NCBI RefSeq assembly: GCF_041245805.1
Contig: NZ_CP162490.1
Coordinates: 284,501 to 348,500, forward strand
Direction: 5' to 3'
DNA length: 64,000 bases
Source: Xanthomonas sp. DAR 34887
GTDB lineage: Bacteria; Pseudomonadota; Gammaproteobacteria; Xanthomonadales; Xanthomonadaceae
Part shown: piece by piece, positions 17,131-26,235 of the stretch
Position numbering within the stretch: position 1 is the stretch's first letter
How the letters are laid out: each line of letters starts with the position of its first letter
Notes under the pieces: model-generated
The model's input: only the letters and a program-made list of their open reading frames with translations
Database searches by the model: none
Told to the model about the DNA's origin: nothing
Position numbers and translations under genes: made by a program

Positions 17131-18402
17131 TCATTCCTGCAGGCGCGGGAACCCGTGCTCGTCGCGGCGTTCGGCGCTGCCCGGATCCAGATCGATCGGC
17201 ACGATCACCGGCGCGGCGGCTGCGGGCAGCGGCTGGACCGGTTCGCCGCGTTGCACGCGCAGCGCGTTGGCGTAGCAGTGCTGGGCCAGGACTGCGTCGC
17301 CGGCCTCGGCATAGCCATCGCCGAACGCCTCCCAGGCCTCGGCGCCGGCGCCCAGCGCGAGCGCGCGGTGCAGGAATTCCTCCGATTGCGGCCATTGCTG
17401 CTGCTGACGCGCCAGCCGGGCCAGGGTCAGCAGCAGTCCCGGGCTGTCCGGATGGTTCTGCAGCCAGCGCTGCGCGCTGGCGCGGCGCGAATCGTATTTC
17501 TCCACCGGCAGGCTGCCGTACAGCGCCGCCAGGCGTTCATCCCAGCGCGTTTCCAGCGCCTGTTCCACCGCACGCAGCGCCGCGTCGTCCCAGTGCAGCG
17601 CGGCGGCGCGGGTGGCATAGGCCTCGACCACCGCCGGTTCGCTGCGCTGCGCCTTGGGCAGGCTTTCCCAGCGTTCGGCCAGCACGTTGGCATCGTCGGC
17701 CTGCTGCAGCGAGGCGGCGGCCAGGCGCGATTCCAGCGGGCCGATCGCGTCCAGCGGCAGGGCCTGCTGCTGGCGGATCGCACCCAGCTGGCCATAGGCC
17801 TCGCCGGCGCGGCCGATGCTGGTCAGCGCCTCGGTGCGCAGCAGCAACCCGCGCGGCGGCAACGGCTGCGCCGCGGCCACATCCAACGCATTGATCGCAT
17901 CGACCGGACGCTGCTGGGCCAGAAGGCGCTCGCCCTGCAGCAGCGCGTGCGCGCCGGCGTCGCGTTCGCTCAGGCGCTGCAGATAGCGGTTGGCGGCCTC
18001 CGCGTCGCCACGCGCATCGGCCACGCGTACCGCCGCGACCAGCGCGATGGCGCTGACCTCGGGATCTTCCGCAGCGGCATTGAGCTGCTTTTCGGCGCGC
18101 GTCCACTGGCCGTTGTGCAGCGCGGTCAGGCCTTCGATCAGGCGCGCGCGCGATTGCTTGCGGCGATGCCGGCCCCAGGCGCGGAACGGGAAGCTGATCA
18201 GGTTCCACAGCAGCCACAGCGCCAGGAAGGCGATCACCAGCAGCAGCGCCGCCTGCGGCAGCGGCGAGATGTAGTCGTTGCCGCCGGCGCGCACGATCAC
18301 TTCGCCGAGGTCGCCCAGCCTGTCCTGCGCCAGCCATTGCGCACCGATCACGCCCAGCGCGATCACCACCAGCAACACGATCAGGGAACGGAGGGATTTC
18401 AT
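17131..18402 (-). CDS. hemY: HemY protein (heme-operon TPR membrane protein)
   Basis: This inner-membrane protein of the heme operon has two N-terminal membrane helices (about residues 5-25 and 48-70) and then a long helical tetratricopeptide-like domain facing the periplasm or cytoplasm. It has 423 residues, near the usual size. The motif GRHRRKQSRARLIEGL after the second helix is typical. Its exact biochemical role is not settled; it is not the oxygen-dependent HemY oxidase of Gram-positives. Its ATG overlaps the hemX stop in an ATGA, so translation is coupled. The C-terminus ends with an acidic tail. Confidence 0.9.
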   Translation of the reverse strand: MKSLRSLIVLLVVIALGVIGAQWLAQDRLGDLGEVIVRAGGNDYISPLPQAALLLVIAFLALWLLWNLISFPFRAWGRHRRKQSRARLIEGLTALHNGQWTRAEKQLNAAAEDPEVSAIALVAAVRVADARGDAEAANRYLQRLSERDAGAHALLQGERLLAQQRPVDAINALDVAAAQPLPPRGLLLRTEALTSIGRAGEAYGQLGAIRQQQALPLDAIGPLESRLAAASLQQADDANVLAERWESLPKAQRSEPAVVEAYATRAAALHWDDAALRAVEQALETRWDERLAALYGSLPVEKYDSRRASAQRWLQNHPDSPGLLLTLARLARQQQQWPQSEEFLHRALALGAGAEAWEAFGDGYAEAGDAVLAQHCYANALRVQRGEPVQPLPAAAAPVIVPIDLDPGSAERRDEHGFPRLQE

Positions 18403-19376
18403 GGTTGGCTCCTTGCGTCGCGCATGCTGCGCAACTGCTGCAGGGTGGTGCCCAGCTCGGGGATGGCCGGGCGCAGGGCGGCATTGCGCAGGGTCTGCAC
18501 TGTGGCGCGGCGTTCGCGCAGCGGCGCCGAATCGGGCCACAGGCGTTGCAGCCAGGTGCCGACGCGGGTCAGCGCGCCGCGGTAGCCGCGCGCGTCGCCA
18601 CGCTCCAGTGCGGCGCGCGCCAGGCTCAGGTCCAGCTGCAGCGCGTCGCGCGCGGCGATCCGCTCCGAACGCGCGACCAGCACCCCGCCCTGGGCGGGGC
18701 GGATCTTGACCAGCGGCGACAGCAGCCGTTGCCATAGCGGCGCTTGGGTGCGCTCGGGCAGTTGTGTGGGCAAGGCGTCCAGGCTGGCGGCGAAGGCGTC
18801 CAGCTGCGCCGACAGCCGCGCCTGCGGGCCCTCGCCGAGCGCGTCCAGCGCGGTGCGTTCCTGCAGCAGCACCTGGCGCAGGTTGAGATAGCGCGGATCG
18901 TCCACGCCTTCCAGCACGTCGCTGGCCAGCGCATAGGCGCGGCGGGCGCCCTGGGTATCGCCGGCCACGTCCAGGCGCTGCTGGCCCTGGCTCAGCAGCA
19001 GTTCCACCTCGTCCAGGCGCAGCGCCTGCGCGCCGTGGCGATTGGAGTCGGCGAGCTTGGCGACGTTGTCTTCGAGCAAGGCGCTGCGCTGGCTGAGGCC
19101 GAGCATCTCGTCGCGCAGCACGCGGTTGGTGCTGGCCGCGTCCTGTACCCGCTGCACGGTGGCGCGCTGGTCGCGGCGCAGCGTTTCCAGATTCTGTTGC
19201 AGGGCCTGCAACTGCAGTTGGGTCTCCGATTGTTCGGCCAGCGCGCGCGCATTGCGCGCCTGCCACCACTCCCAGCCGCGCCACCCGGCCAGCGCGAGCG
19301 CAGCCAGCATGGCCAGTACCAGAAGCAGCCAGATCCAGCGCGTGGAGCGGCGGGGCGTGGACGAGATTTCGGTCAT
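18399..19376 (-). CDS. hemX: HemX-type uroporphyrinogen III methyltransferase-like protein
   Basis: A 325-residue inner-membrane protein encoded between hemD and hemY. A short cytoplasmic N-terminus, one membrane helix at about 13-32, then a coiled-coil region (about 45-110, with leucine/glutamine heptads) and a helical domain are seen. Despite the family name, HemX has no methyltransferase motifs; its function in heme synthesis is unclear. ATG 19376 has an AAGGA about 10 bases upstream; ATG 19388 has none at proper distance. The last bases overlap hemY. Confidence 0.88.
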   Translation of the reverse strand: MTEISSTPRRSTRWIWLLLVLAMLAALALAGWRGWEWWQARNARALAEQSETQLQLQALQQNLETLRRDQRATVQRVQDAASTNRVLRDEMLGLSQRSALLEDNVAKLADSNRHGAQALRLDEVELLLSQGQQRLDVAGDTQGARRAYALASDVLEGVDDPRYLNLRQVLLQERTALDALGEGPQARLSAQLDAFAASLDALPTQLPERTQAPLWQRLLSPLVKIRPAQGGVLVARSERIAARDALQLDLSLARAALERGDARGYRGALTRVGTWLQRLWPDSAPLRERRATVQTLRNAALRPAIPELGTTLQQLRSMRDARSQP

Positions 19377-19494
19377 CGGCGGGGGCATCCTTATGGCCTG
19401 CGTCCCGTCGCGACGATGGCGACGGTCGGACCCACGGCACGCGGGAGCATGGCGTGAGCGGCACCGCGCCCGCAAGCCGGGGGACGGCGCGCGT

Positions 19495-20271
19495 TCAGCG
19501 AGGTGGCGAGCGCGTTACGGCCGCAGCGGCGGCCGCAGCCAGTTGCTGCGCCAGCGGACCGGCCGCGCGCGTGATGTCGATGAACCCGAGTTCGGCGGCC
19601 TGCGCGGCCAGCCGCTCACTGGCCGCGACCAGCGGTCGCGCGCGCCAGGCTGCGGCCAGGTCGTCGGGTAGCTGATCCAGCACCAGCCGCAGCGCCTCGC
19701 CGCTGCTCAGCGCCAGCACGCCCGGCGCGGCGGCGCGCAGCCGGGCGATGCGCGCCGCGGACAGGGGCAACGGCACCCGGCGGTAGACATCGGCGCGCTG
19801 CAGCGGCGTGCCGCGCGCCTGCAGTTGCGCGGCGATCAGGCCGCGCCCGCCGGGCGCAGTGACCAGGCCGACGGCGCCATCGTTGGCCGCCAGCTGCGGC
19901 AGCGCCAGCAGGCCATCGCTGTCCATCCGTTCCGGAACCGCGACCTCGGCGATGCCATGGCGCTGCAGCGCGCGCGCGGTGCCGGCGCCGACCGCCAGCC
20001 AGCATTGCCCGGGCGCCGCCGCCAGCGGCTGCAGCGCCGCGGCCGCACGCACTGCAGCCGGGCTGCTGAAGATCACCCGCGGCGCGGCCAGCGCCAAGGC
20101 CAGCGCGCTGCGCGTGGCGTTATCGTCGCAGGCTTGCAGGCGCCAGGGCGAGACCGCCAGCAGCCGCGCGCCGACCCGCGCCGCGGCACGCCGCAGCGGC
20201 GCGTGCTCGCCCTGCGGGCGCAGCGAGATCAGGGTCCAGGCCGCGGCGGCAGCGGTTGCATGTGCGCTCAT
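19495..20271 (-). CDS. hemD: Uroporphyrinogen-III synthase
   Basis: This cytoplasmic enzyme closes and inverts ring D of hydroxymethylbilane to make uroporphyrinogen III, the branch point to heme and siroheme. The 258-residue length fits. The two-lobed fold is suggested by the hinge stretches RVIFSSPAAVRAAA in lobe one and GVLALSSGEALRLVL with a late PLVAASERLAAQAAELG in lobe two; the family is poorly conserved, so position before hemX-hemY adds weight. ATG 20271 is chosen; ATG 20280 would add three residues. It is divergent from the thioesterase gene across 42 bases. Confidence 0.88.
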   Translation of the reverse strand: MSAHATAAAAAWTLISLRPQGEHAPLRRAAARVGARLLAVSPWRLQACDDNATRSALALALAAPRVIFSSPAAVRAAAALQPLAAAPGQCWLAVGAGTARALQRHGIAEVAVPERMDSDGLLALPQLAANDGAVGLVTAPGGRGLIAAQLQARGTPLQRADVYRRVPLPLSAARIARLRAAAPGVLALSSGEALRLVLDQLPDDLAAAWRARPLVAASERLAAQAAELGFIDITRAAGPLAQQLAAAAAAAVTRSPPR

Positions 20272-20313
20272 GCCAGGCATTATGCGAGCCCCCACCGGCA
20301 GCACAATCGCACC

Positions 20314-20784
20314 ATGGCAGCGGATCTTCCTTTCGATGCGTTCCTGCAGCAGTTGCAGCGGCAGTTCGACGCGATGCCGCCGGTGGCGGCGCTGCAGGTC
20401 GCGCTGCAAGGCTATGCCGATCGGCGCCTGCATGTGGTCGCGCCGCTGGCGGCCAACCTCAACGACAAGGGCAACGCCTTCGGCGGCAGTCTGGGCTCGG
20501 TGATGACCCTGGCCGGCTGGGCGCTGGTCAATTGCGAACTGCACCGCGCCGGCCTGCAGGCCGACGTCTACGTCGCCGACACCCAGGTGCGCTACCTGGC
20601 GCCGCTCTACGCCGACCTGCACGCGCAGGCCGGCGCCGATGCGCAGGCCGAATGGGACACCTTCGTACAGACCTTCCGCCAGCGCGGCCGTGCCCGGATC
20701 GGCATCCAGGCCCAGGTCGGGCCGGCCGATGCCGCCGCCGCGGCGACGCTGAGCGGACGTTTCGTCGCCATCGCGAAAGGGTAG
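20314..20784 (+). CDS. YiiD-type hotdog thioesterase domain protein
   Basis: A 156-residue single-domain hotdog-fold protein matching the thioesterase domain found at the C-terminus of YiiD. The segment LNDKGNAFGGSLGSVMTLAGW is the family signature helix, followed by YVADTQVRYLAPLYADL. It is predicted to hydrolyse an acyl thioester, with unknown acyl donor. The gene is separated from hemD by a 42-base divergent gap that must hold both promoters. The downstream gene starts 37 bases after the stop codon. Confidence 0.82.
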   Translation: MAADLPFDAFLQQLQRQFDAMPPVAALQVALQGYADRRLHVVAPLAANLNDKGNAFGGSLGSVMTLAGWALVNCELHRAGLQADVYVADTQVRYLAPLYADLHAQAGADAQAEWDTFVQTFRQRGRARIGIQAQVGPADAAAAATLSGRFVAIAKG

Positions 20785-20821
20785 GATGCGCGCACCGCTC
20801 GCGCCCATCCGGACACCCGCC

Positions 20822-21241
20822 ATGCCTTCGATGTTCCGCGCCCTGGCGCTGCTGCTGGTGCTGGGTTTCGCCGGCACCGCGCTGGCCGGCAGCCGCAGCC
20901 AGCAGAGCAAGCTCGACGACCTGCAGACCGCCTACGGCACCGCGATCCGCTGGAGCGAATTCGAATCGGCCTGGGAAGCGGTGGATCCGGCCTACCGGCA
21001 GGCGCACCCGCTGACCGATCTGCAGCTGGAGCGCTACCGCCAGGTGCAGGTGTCCTCCTACAAGGTCGGCCGGATCGGCGTGCTGGACGGCGACGTGGTG
21101 CGCGACATCGAGTTGGGGGTGATCAACCGCAACACCCAGGCCGAGCGCATCGTGCGCTACCGCGAGCGTTGGCGCTGGGACGCGCAGGCCAAGACCTGGT
21201 GGCTGCTGGACGGGCTGCCGGACTTGTGGAACGGCCAGTAG
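20822..21241 (+). CDS. Small exported hypothetical protein
   Basis: A 139-residue protein of unknown function with a clear signal peptide (FRALALLLVLGFAGTALAGS). The mature part is small, acidic and basic mixed, with several Trp/Tyr residues and the pattern VQVSSYKVG and RYRERWRWD, reminiscent of NTF2-like or lipocalin-like small folds, but this is only an impression. The ATG at 20822 gives a signal peptide of normal length; a second ATG at 20831 is also possible. It is followed by the rhodanese gene and may be in the same transcript. Confidence 0.75.
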   Translation: MPSMFRALALLLVLGFAGTALAGSRSQQSKLDDLQTAYGTAIRWSEFESAWEAVDPAYRQAHPLTDLQLERYRQVQVSSYKVGRIGVLDGDVVRDIELGVINRNTQAERIVRYRERWRWDAQAKTWWLLDGLPDLWNGQ

Positions 21242-21294
21242 CGCCGCCGGCCAGCTGTGCGACAATCGGCGCCCGCTTCCAGCCCCTTATTCCT

Positions 21295-21729
21295 GTGAAC
21301 TTCGAAGAACTGCTGGCCTTCGCCGGCCGCAACCCGATGCTGGCCCTGGCCCTGGTCGGCCTGACCATCGCCCTGATCGTCACCGAAATCGCGCGCCTGT
21401 TCCGCGGCTTCAAGACCCTGCGCCCGGCCGAGCTGACCCTCTTGATCAATGCCGGCAACGCGGTGCTGGTCGACCTGTCGGCCGCGGCCGATTTCGAGAA
21501 GGGCCATATCGCCGGCAGCCGCAATGCCACGCCGAGCCAGTTCGGCCCGGAGCACAAGCTGGTGGCCAACGCCAAGTCCTCGCCGGTGGTGCTGGTGTGC
21601 CGCACCGGCAATACCGCCGATGCCGCCGCCAAGCAGCTGAAGAAGGCCGGCTTCGAGCAGGTCTACGTGCTCGACGGCGGCATCGCCGCCTGGCAGCAGG
21701 CCGATCTGCCGCTGGTCAAGGGCCGCTGA
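21295..21729 (+). CDS. Membrane-anchored rhodanese-like protein (YibN type)
   Basis: A 144-residue single-domain rhodanese with an N-terminal membrane helix at about 15-32. The catalytic loop VCRTGNTA contains Cys102, which would carry the persulfide, and the domain ends with the usual YVLDGGIAAWQQADLP. The frame extends upstream through the preceding gene, but the GTG at 21295 fits the protein family start. The order rhodanese-secB-gpsA is like the E. coli yibN-grxC-secB-gpsA order without grxC, which supports YibN type. Confidence 0.88.
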   Translation: MNFEELLAFAGRNPMLALALVGLTIALIVTEIARLFRGFKTLRPAELTLLINAGNAVLVDLSAAADFEKGHIAGSRNATPSQFGPEHKLVANAKSSPVVLVCRTGNTADAAAKQLKKAGFEQVYVLDGGIAAWQQADLPLVKGR

Positions 21730-21817
21730 TCGCGCCTTCCGGCCGGGCGCCGAGCGCTGCGGCCGGCATGTGATAATCCCGAATCTTTCTGTTACCTGAA
21801 TCCACCGGAGTCAAGAA

Positions 21818-22336
21818 ATGTCCGACGTCACCAACAACGGCGCCACGGCGCCGGCCGAAGCCGCAGCCGGCCCCGCTTTCACCATCGAGAAGATCTACGT
21901 CAAGGACGTGTCCTTCGAGTCGCCGAACGCGCCGGCGGTGTTCAACGACAATGTGCAGCCGGAATTGCAGCTCAACCTCAACCAGCGCGTGCAGCGCCTG
22001 AACGAGCAGGCGTTCGAAGTGGTGCTCGCGGTGACCCTGACCTGCACCGCCGCCGGCAAGACCGCCTACGTGGCCGAAGTGCAGCAGGCCGGCGTGTTCG
22101 GCCTGGTCGGCCTGGACCCGCAGGCGGTGGACGTGCTGCTCGGCACGCAGTGCCCGAACATCCTGTTCCCGTACGTGCGTTCGCTGGTCAGCGACCTGAT
22201 CCAGGCCGGCGGCTTCCCGCCGTTCTTCCTGCAGCCGATCAACTTCGAAGCGCTGTACGCCGAAACCCTGCGCCAGCGCGCGCAGCAGGGCGAGACCCAG
22301 TCGCTGGCCGACTCGGAGCCGGCCGGCAACGCCTGA
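21818..22336 (+). CDS. secB: Protein-export chaperone SecB
   Basis: This tetrameric cytoplasmic chaperone keeps precursor proteins unfolded and delivers them to SecA. The 172-residue protein has the conserved IEKIYVKDVSFESPNAP start, VVLAVTLTCT strand, the aromatic-rich LFPYVRSLVSDL and GGFPPFFLQPINFEALY signature. An extended acidic/Ala-rich tail and head are typical for this order. It lies between the rhodanese gene and gpsA. CCGGAG precedes the ATG. Confidence 0.96.
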   Translation: MSDVTNNGATAPAEAAAGPAFTIEKIYVKDVSFESPNAPAVFNDNVQPELQLNLNQRVQRLNEQAFEVVLAVTLTCTAAGKTAYVAEVQQAGVFGLVGLDPQAVDVLLGTQCPNILFPYVRSLVSDLIQAGGFPPFFLQPINFEALYAETLRQRAQQGETQSLADSEPAGNA

Positions 22337-22354
22337 GCGCGTTCGCCGTTGCGC

Positions 22355-23380
22355 ATGCGCGATAACCCCGCGAAGAAGATCGCCGTCCTGGGCGCCGGTT
22401 CCTGGGGCACCGCCCTGGCCGCGCTCGTCGCCCGGCACGGTTTCCCGACCGTGCTGTGGGGGCGCGACGCCGTCGTCGCCGAGGCGATTCAGCAGCGCCA
22501 CGAGAACCCGCGCTATCTACCGCAGATCCCGCTGCCGGCGAGCCTGCAGGCCACCACCGATCTGGCGGCGGCCGTGGACGGTGCCGACTGGATCCTGGTG
22601 GTGGTGCCGTCGCACGCGTTCACCGAGACCCTGCACCAGCTGGCGCCGCTGCGCCCGCCGCAGGCCGGCGTGGCCTGGGCGACCAAGGGCTTCGAACCCG
22701 GATCCGGGCGCTTCCTGCATGAGGTGGCGCAGCAGATCCTGGGCGAGGACGTACCGCTGGCGGTGGTGACCGGGCCGTCGTTCGCCAAGGAAGTGGCGCT
22801 GGACCTGCCGACCGCGGTGACCGTGCACGGCGATGCCGCATTCGCGCAGCAGGTCGCCGACGCGATGCACGGCCCCACCTTCCGCGCCTACACCGGCGAC
22901 GACATGGTCGGTGCCGAACTGGGCGGGGCGATGAAGAACGTGCTGGCGGTGGCCACCGGCGTGGCCGACGGCATGGAGCTGGGCTTGAATGCCCGCGCCG
23001 GCCTGATCACCCGCGGGCTCAACGAAATGCTGCGGCTGGCCGCTGCAATCGGCGGCAAGCCGGAAACGCTGATGGGCCTGGCCGGACTCGGCGACCTGGT
23101 GCTGACCTGCACCGGCGACCTGTCGCGCAACCGGCGCCTGGGCCTGGCCTTGGGCCGCGGGCAGACCCTGCCCGACGCGGTGCGCGCGATCGGCCAGGTG
23201 GTCGAGTCGGTGCAGACCGCCGACGAGGTGATGCGCCAGGCCGACCGCCATGGCATCGACCTGCCGATCTCCAACGCGGTGCGCGCGGTGCTGCACGGCG
23301 AACTGACCCCGGCGGTGGGCCTGCAGCAGTTGCTGGCGCGCGAGCAGAAACCCGAGTATCCGACCACGCTGTTCAGCTGA
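22355..23380 (+). CDS. gpsA: Glycerol-3-phosphate dehydrogenase [NAD(P)+]
   Basis: This cytoplasmic enzyme reduces dihydroxyacetone phosphate to sn-glycerol 3-phosphate for phospholipid synthesis. It has 341 residues. The dinucleotide fold begins with VLGAGSWGTALA, TGPSFAKEVA and GAMKNVLAVATGVADG carry the catalytic lysines, and LAGLGDLVLTC matches the family signature. A TTG six bases upstream is open but ATG 22355 is preferred. The gene lies 18 bases after secB. A strong terminator follows at 23407-23435. Confidence 0.96.
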   Translation: MRDNPAKKIAVLGAGSWGTALAALVARHGFPTVLWGRDAVVAEAIQQRHENPRYLPQIPLPASLQATTDLAAAVDGADWILVVVPSHAFTETLHQLAPLRPPQAGVAWATKGFEPGSGRFLHEVAQQILGEDVPLAVVTGPSFAKEVALDLPTAVTVHGDAAFAQQVADAMHGPTFRAYTGDDMVGAELGGAMKNVLAVATGVADGMELGLNARAGLITRGLNEMLRLAAAIGGKPETLMGLAGLGDLVLTCTGDLSRNRRLGLALGRGQTLPDAVRAIGQVVESVQTADEVMRQADRHGIDLPISNAVRAVLHGELTPAVGLQQLLAREQKPEYPTTLFS

Positions 23381-23406
23381 TCGGATCGCTTGCCGTTGCG
23401 GAAGAC

Positions 23407-23435
23407 AAAAAAGCCCGGCCGAAGCCGGGCTTTTT
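23407..23435 (+). terminator. Rho-independent terminator of gpsA
   Basis: A GCCCGGC/GCCGGGC stem flanked by an A-run and a T-run (TTTTT) lies 27 bases after the gpsA stop. It is symmetric enough to work on both strands. Confidence 0.9.
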
Positions 23436-23469
23436 CTTTGTCTGCGGCCGCTCGGCCCGCACGGCGCGC

Positions 23470-23501
23470 AAAAAAGAAGCCCGGTCCTGGGACCGGGCTT
23501 C
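23470..23501 (-). terminator. Rho-independent terminator of ax21
   Basis: GAAGCCCGGTC pairs with GACCGGGCTTC across a 4-base loop, and on the minus strand a T-run (complement of 23470-23475) follows, so it ends transcription from the ax21 gene. Confidence 0.88.
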
Positions 23502-23555
23502 GAACCGCGCGCAGCGGGAGAGAGAGACGCGGCGCGCAGCGCTACGCGGTGTTGC

Positions 23556-24128
23556 TTACCAGCTGAAACGCGGGCCGACGAACCATTCCTTGTCGCCATC
23601 GCGGTTCATCTTCAGGTCCGCGCTCAGGCCCCAGTTCTGGTTGAGCTTGGCCTGGGCGCCGAGGCGGCCGTAGAACTCGCCGTCCGGGTTGATGCCGTCC
23701 TTCTTGGTGTAGTCCTCGTAGCCGCCCAGCGCATACACCTCGAGGTACGGGTTGAATGCGGTACGGATGCCGACTTCGGCGCTGTAGCCGTTGAACTTGG
23801 TGCCGTATTCCGGGTCGAAGCGGTTGTAGGCCACGCGGGTCACCAGGTCGGTGCTGGTCGAGATCTCGTGGTTGTAGCCGGCGCCGATGCGCCACTGGTC
23901 GACGTCGACATCGCCGAAATCGGTCTTCTGGCGGTTGAAGTCGCCGAACACGCTGAAGTTCGGGTTGATTGCGTAGGAGCCCTTGACGGCCCAACCATCC
24001 GCGTCGCCGCCGTCGGCGTCGGTCTTGATGTAACCGCCTTCGACATAGTTGTACGACAGGCCTTCGGCCGCAGAGGCAGCGAACGGCAGGGTGGCCAGGA
24101 GGCCGAGAGCGAGCAGAGAAGTCTTCAT
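23556..24128 (-). CDS. ax21: Ax21-family outer membrane beta-barrel protein
   Basis: A 190-residue exported protein with signal peptide MKTSLLALGLLATLPFAASA. The mature start AEGLSYNYVEGGYIKTDA resembles the Ax21 protein of Xanthomonas and Stenotrophomonas. Alternating hydrophobic strands with aromatic girdles and a terminal Phe-Ser-Trp suggest an eight-stranded barrel in the outer membrane. Ax21 was once reported as the XA21 immune elicitor, but key reports were retracted; later work treats it as an outer-membrane or vesicle protein. AAGGAT is the ribosome-binding site. The 343-base upstream region contains an AT-rich patch around 24190-24260. Confidence 0.88.
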   Translation of the reverse strand: MKTSLLALGLLATLPFAASAAEGLSYNYVEGGYIKTDADGGDADGWAVKGSYAINPNFSVFGDFNRQKTDFGDVDVDQWRIGAGYNHEISTSTDLVTRVAYNRFDPEYGTKFNGYSAEVGIRTAFNPYLEVYALGGYEDYTKKDGINPDGEFYGRLGAQAKLNQNWGLSADLKMNRDGDKEWFVGPRFSW

Positions 24129-24471
24129 GATCGGGATATCCTTGTTATTGGTTTAGTCGGCGCTGAGGCGTGGGCCGTTCGCTGCCGATATGTAAATTAT
24201 CCGTTAGCCACCCGAACTTGCCCTGAATTTCAAACTGACCGGTATATAAATCAGACGCCGTGTTCAGGAACTTTCGCGTACACCTTTTTCAGAGCGCATA
24301 GCGCGCACGCTCCGTAGTGCTACCGCATCACACGTCGCTGCATTTCGGGATCCAGCCCGCCATCGGCGCGGTGCCGACGGGTCTGGTCCTATCCTCTTTC
24401 GTACGTGTACCGCAGTGGCGGCGTTCGTCGGCGCGTGCAGCGCGTTCCGAGCGATGGCGCGCGCGATACGC
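24129..24471. other. Upstream region of ax21
   Basis: No gene is supported. The AT-rich part (about 24190-24260) is the likely location of the ax21 promoter; I cannot fix a -35/-10 pair with confidence. Confidence 0.45.
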
Positions 24472-25140
24472 CTACCACGTGATCAGCGGCGCGCGATGCA
24501 ACCAGGCATTGGATGTCACCTGGTCCAGGACGAATGTCGCGACATCCGCGCGCGCGATGCTGCCGCCGTGGAAGCCGCTGAGATCGGTGATCGCGCGGAC
24601 GTCGCCGCGCGCAGGTTTGTCGTTGAGGACGGTTGGGCGCACCAGCACCCAGTCGAGGCCGCTGTCGCGGATCAGCGCTTCCTGCCGATTCTTGTCTGCA
24701 TACACCTTGCGCAGCAGCAGTGGAAAGATCAGCTTGTCGAAGAGAACTCCGCCGTGTCCTGCGCTGTCGCCGGCACCGAGCCCGGTAATGGCGATCAAGC
24801 GCCCGACCTGTTCTGCCTTCATCGCGCTCAGCAGCGCCCGCGTTGCGGTGGAGAGCAGGGTGACTTCGCGGCGCGGGCTGGCCGGCGTGCCCAGCGCGCT
24901 GATCACGCTGTCGCGGCCGTGCAGCGCCTGGCGCAGGAACGCCTCGTCGCGGGCATCGCCTACGATGAGGCGTGCCCCGCCGAGATGACGCGCCGCGTCG
25001 CGCGAACGCACCAGCGCCGCGACGTCGTATCCACGGGCCAGCGCCTGGCCGACGATGAGCCGACCGGTGCCGCCGGTCGCTCCCAGAACCAGAATCTTCG
25101 GTCGCTCAGGCTCGATAGTGCCGCTGTCGTGCTGTTGCAT
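24472..25140 (-). CDS. NAD(P)H-binding atypical SDR oxidoreductase
   Basis: A 222-residue nucleotide-sugar-epimerase-like or NmrA-like reductase. The Rossmann motif GATGGTGRLI occurs at about residue 20, and AITGLGAGDSAGHGG and LDWVLVRPTVLND are typical of the NAD(P)-binding atypical SDR class. No classic YxxxK catalytic pair is obvious. It lies 81 bases downstream of another SDR gene in the same direction, and both probably form a unit under the divergent LysR regulator. Substrate unknown. Confidence 0.82.
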   Translation of the reverse strand: MQQHDSGTIEPERPKILVLGATGGTGRLIVGQALARGYDVAALVRSRDAARHLGGARLIVGDARDEAFLRQALHGRDSVISALGTPASPRREVTLLSTATRALLSAMKAEQVGRLIAITGLGAGDSAGHGGVLFDKLIFPLLLRKVYADKNRQEALIRDSGLDWVLVRPTVLNDKPARGDVRAITDLSGFHGGSIARADVATFVLDQVTSNAWLHRAPLITW

Positions 25141-25221
25141 GTTGGCGTCCTTGGGGGAAGGGACGCCTGTCGAGAGGTCGTCCCAGGGGATCTGGTGGGT
25201 GTCGGCGCACGCGCGCAGCGG

Positions 25222-26091
25222 TCAGGAGGAGCTCGCGACGCGAGCGGCGAACTCTCGGTAGGAATGCAGCTGGCGACCCAGCAGCGTGGTCAGGCGTTCG
25301 ACGTCGCCGGCGGCGGGAATCATTCCGTCGCTGATGAAACGCTCGCTCATCAGGCGCATGTCGAAGGCCATCCAGCTCGGCATGAACTGGCGCAGGTTCT
25401 GCTCGAACGCCGCGGTGTCCTCGCCCGGATAGGAGATCTGCCGGCCCAGTGCGTCGCTCCAGATCGCGGCGACGGCGGTGCCGGTCAGCGTGTCGGGGCC
25501 GACCAGATTGATGCGCTCCAGCGCCAGCGGCACTGCCGACCGCTCGCGGCGCAGCAGTTCGATCGCCGCAACCTCGGCGATGTCGCGCGTATCGACCATC
25601 GCCAGGCCCTTGCTGCCGATCGGCATCGGGTAGACGCCGTAGCCGCTCACCACGTCCTTGATCGTGAGGTCGTTGCCGATGAAGTAGGCCGGACGCAGGA
25701 TGGTGGCGTTCAGGCCCATCTGCTCGATCATGCGCTCCACGCCGTACTTGCCGGCGAAGTGCGGCACGTTGACGTACAGGTCGCTATGGATCACCGACAG
25801 ATAGACGAACCGCTCGATCCCGGCCTCGCGGGCGAGGTTCAGCGCGATCAGCGCCTGGGTGTATTCGTCGGCCACTACGGCGTTGAGCAGAAACAGCGTG
25901 GAGACGCCGGAGAAGGCGCCGCGCAGCGAATCGACATCGAGCAGATCGCCCTGGACGACTTCGACGCCTGCCGGCAGGTTGGCCTTGGATGGGTCGCGGA
26001 CCAGTGCGCGGACAGCGGCGCCGCGCTTGACGAGGTGTTCGACGACCTGACGGCCGACAGTGCCGGTTGCACCGGTTACGAGAATGGTCAT
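25222..26091 (-). CDS. NmrA-like atypical SDR / NAD(P)-binding protein
   Basis: A 289-residue NmrA/quinone-oxidoreductase-2-like protein. It starts with the dinucleotide motif TGATGTVGRQVVEHL. FVYLSVIHSD and ILRPAYFIGN follow the family pattern, and the C-terminal half is helical. The ATG at 26091 begins exactly at the fold; the frame is open upstream but without a better start. It is divergent from the LysR gene at 26303 across a 211-base AT-rich gap with ATATG/CATAT dyads, so it is a likely target. Substrate unknown. Confidence 0.83.
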   Translation of the reverse strand: MTILVTGATGTVGRQVVEHLVKRGAAVRALVRDPSKANLPAGVEVVQGDLLDVDSLRGAFSGVSTLFLLNAVVADEYTQALIALNLAREAGIERFVYLSVIHSDLYVNVPHFAGKYGVERMIEQMGLNATILRPAYFIGNDLTIKDVVSGYGVYPMPIGSKGLAMVDTRDIAEVAAIELLRRERSAVPLALERINLVGPDTLTGTAVAAIWSDALGRQISYPGEDTAAFEQNLRQFMPSWMAFDMRLMSERFISDGMIPAAGDVERLTTLLGRQLHSYREFAARVASSS

Positions 26092-26235
26092 GGTGATGTC
26101 CTTGGTTGGAGTGTGTTGTTGCTGGAACTGCGGTGGGAAGAGGTGTTGCTGTGAAGAGGTCAGGCGGACTTGAGCGCCGTTGCGAGCGTTTGTTCTTGGA
26201 GATTTCTTGCCGTTCGGTCTGGGTGTGGGCAAACG

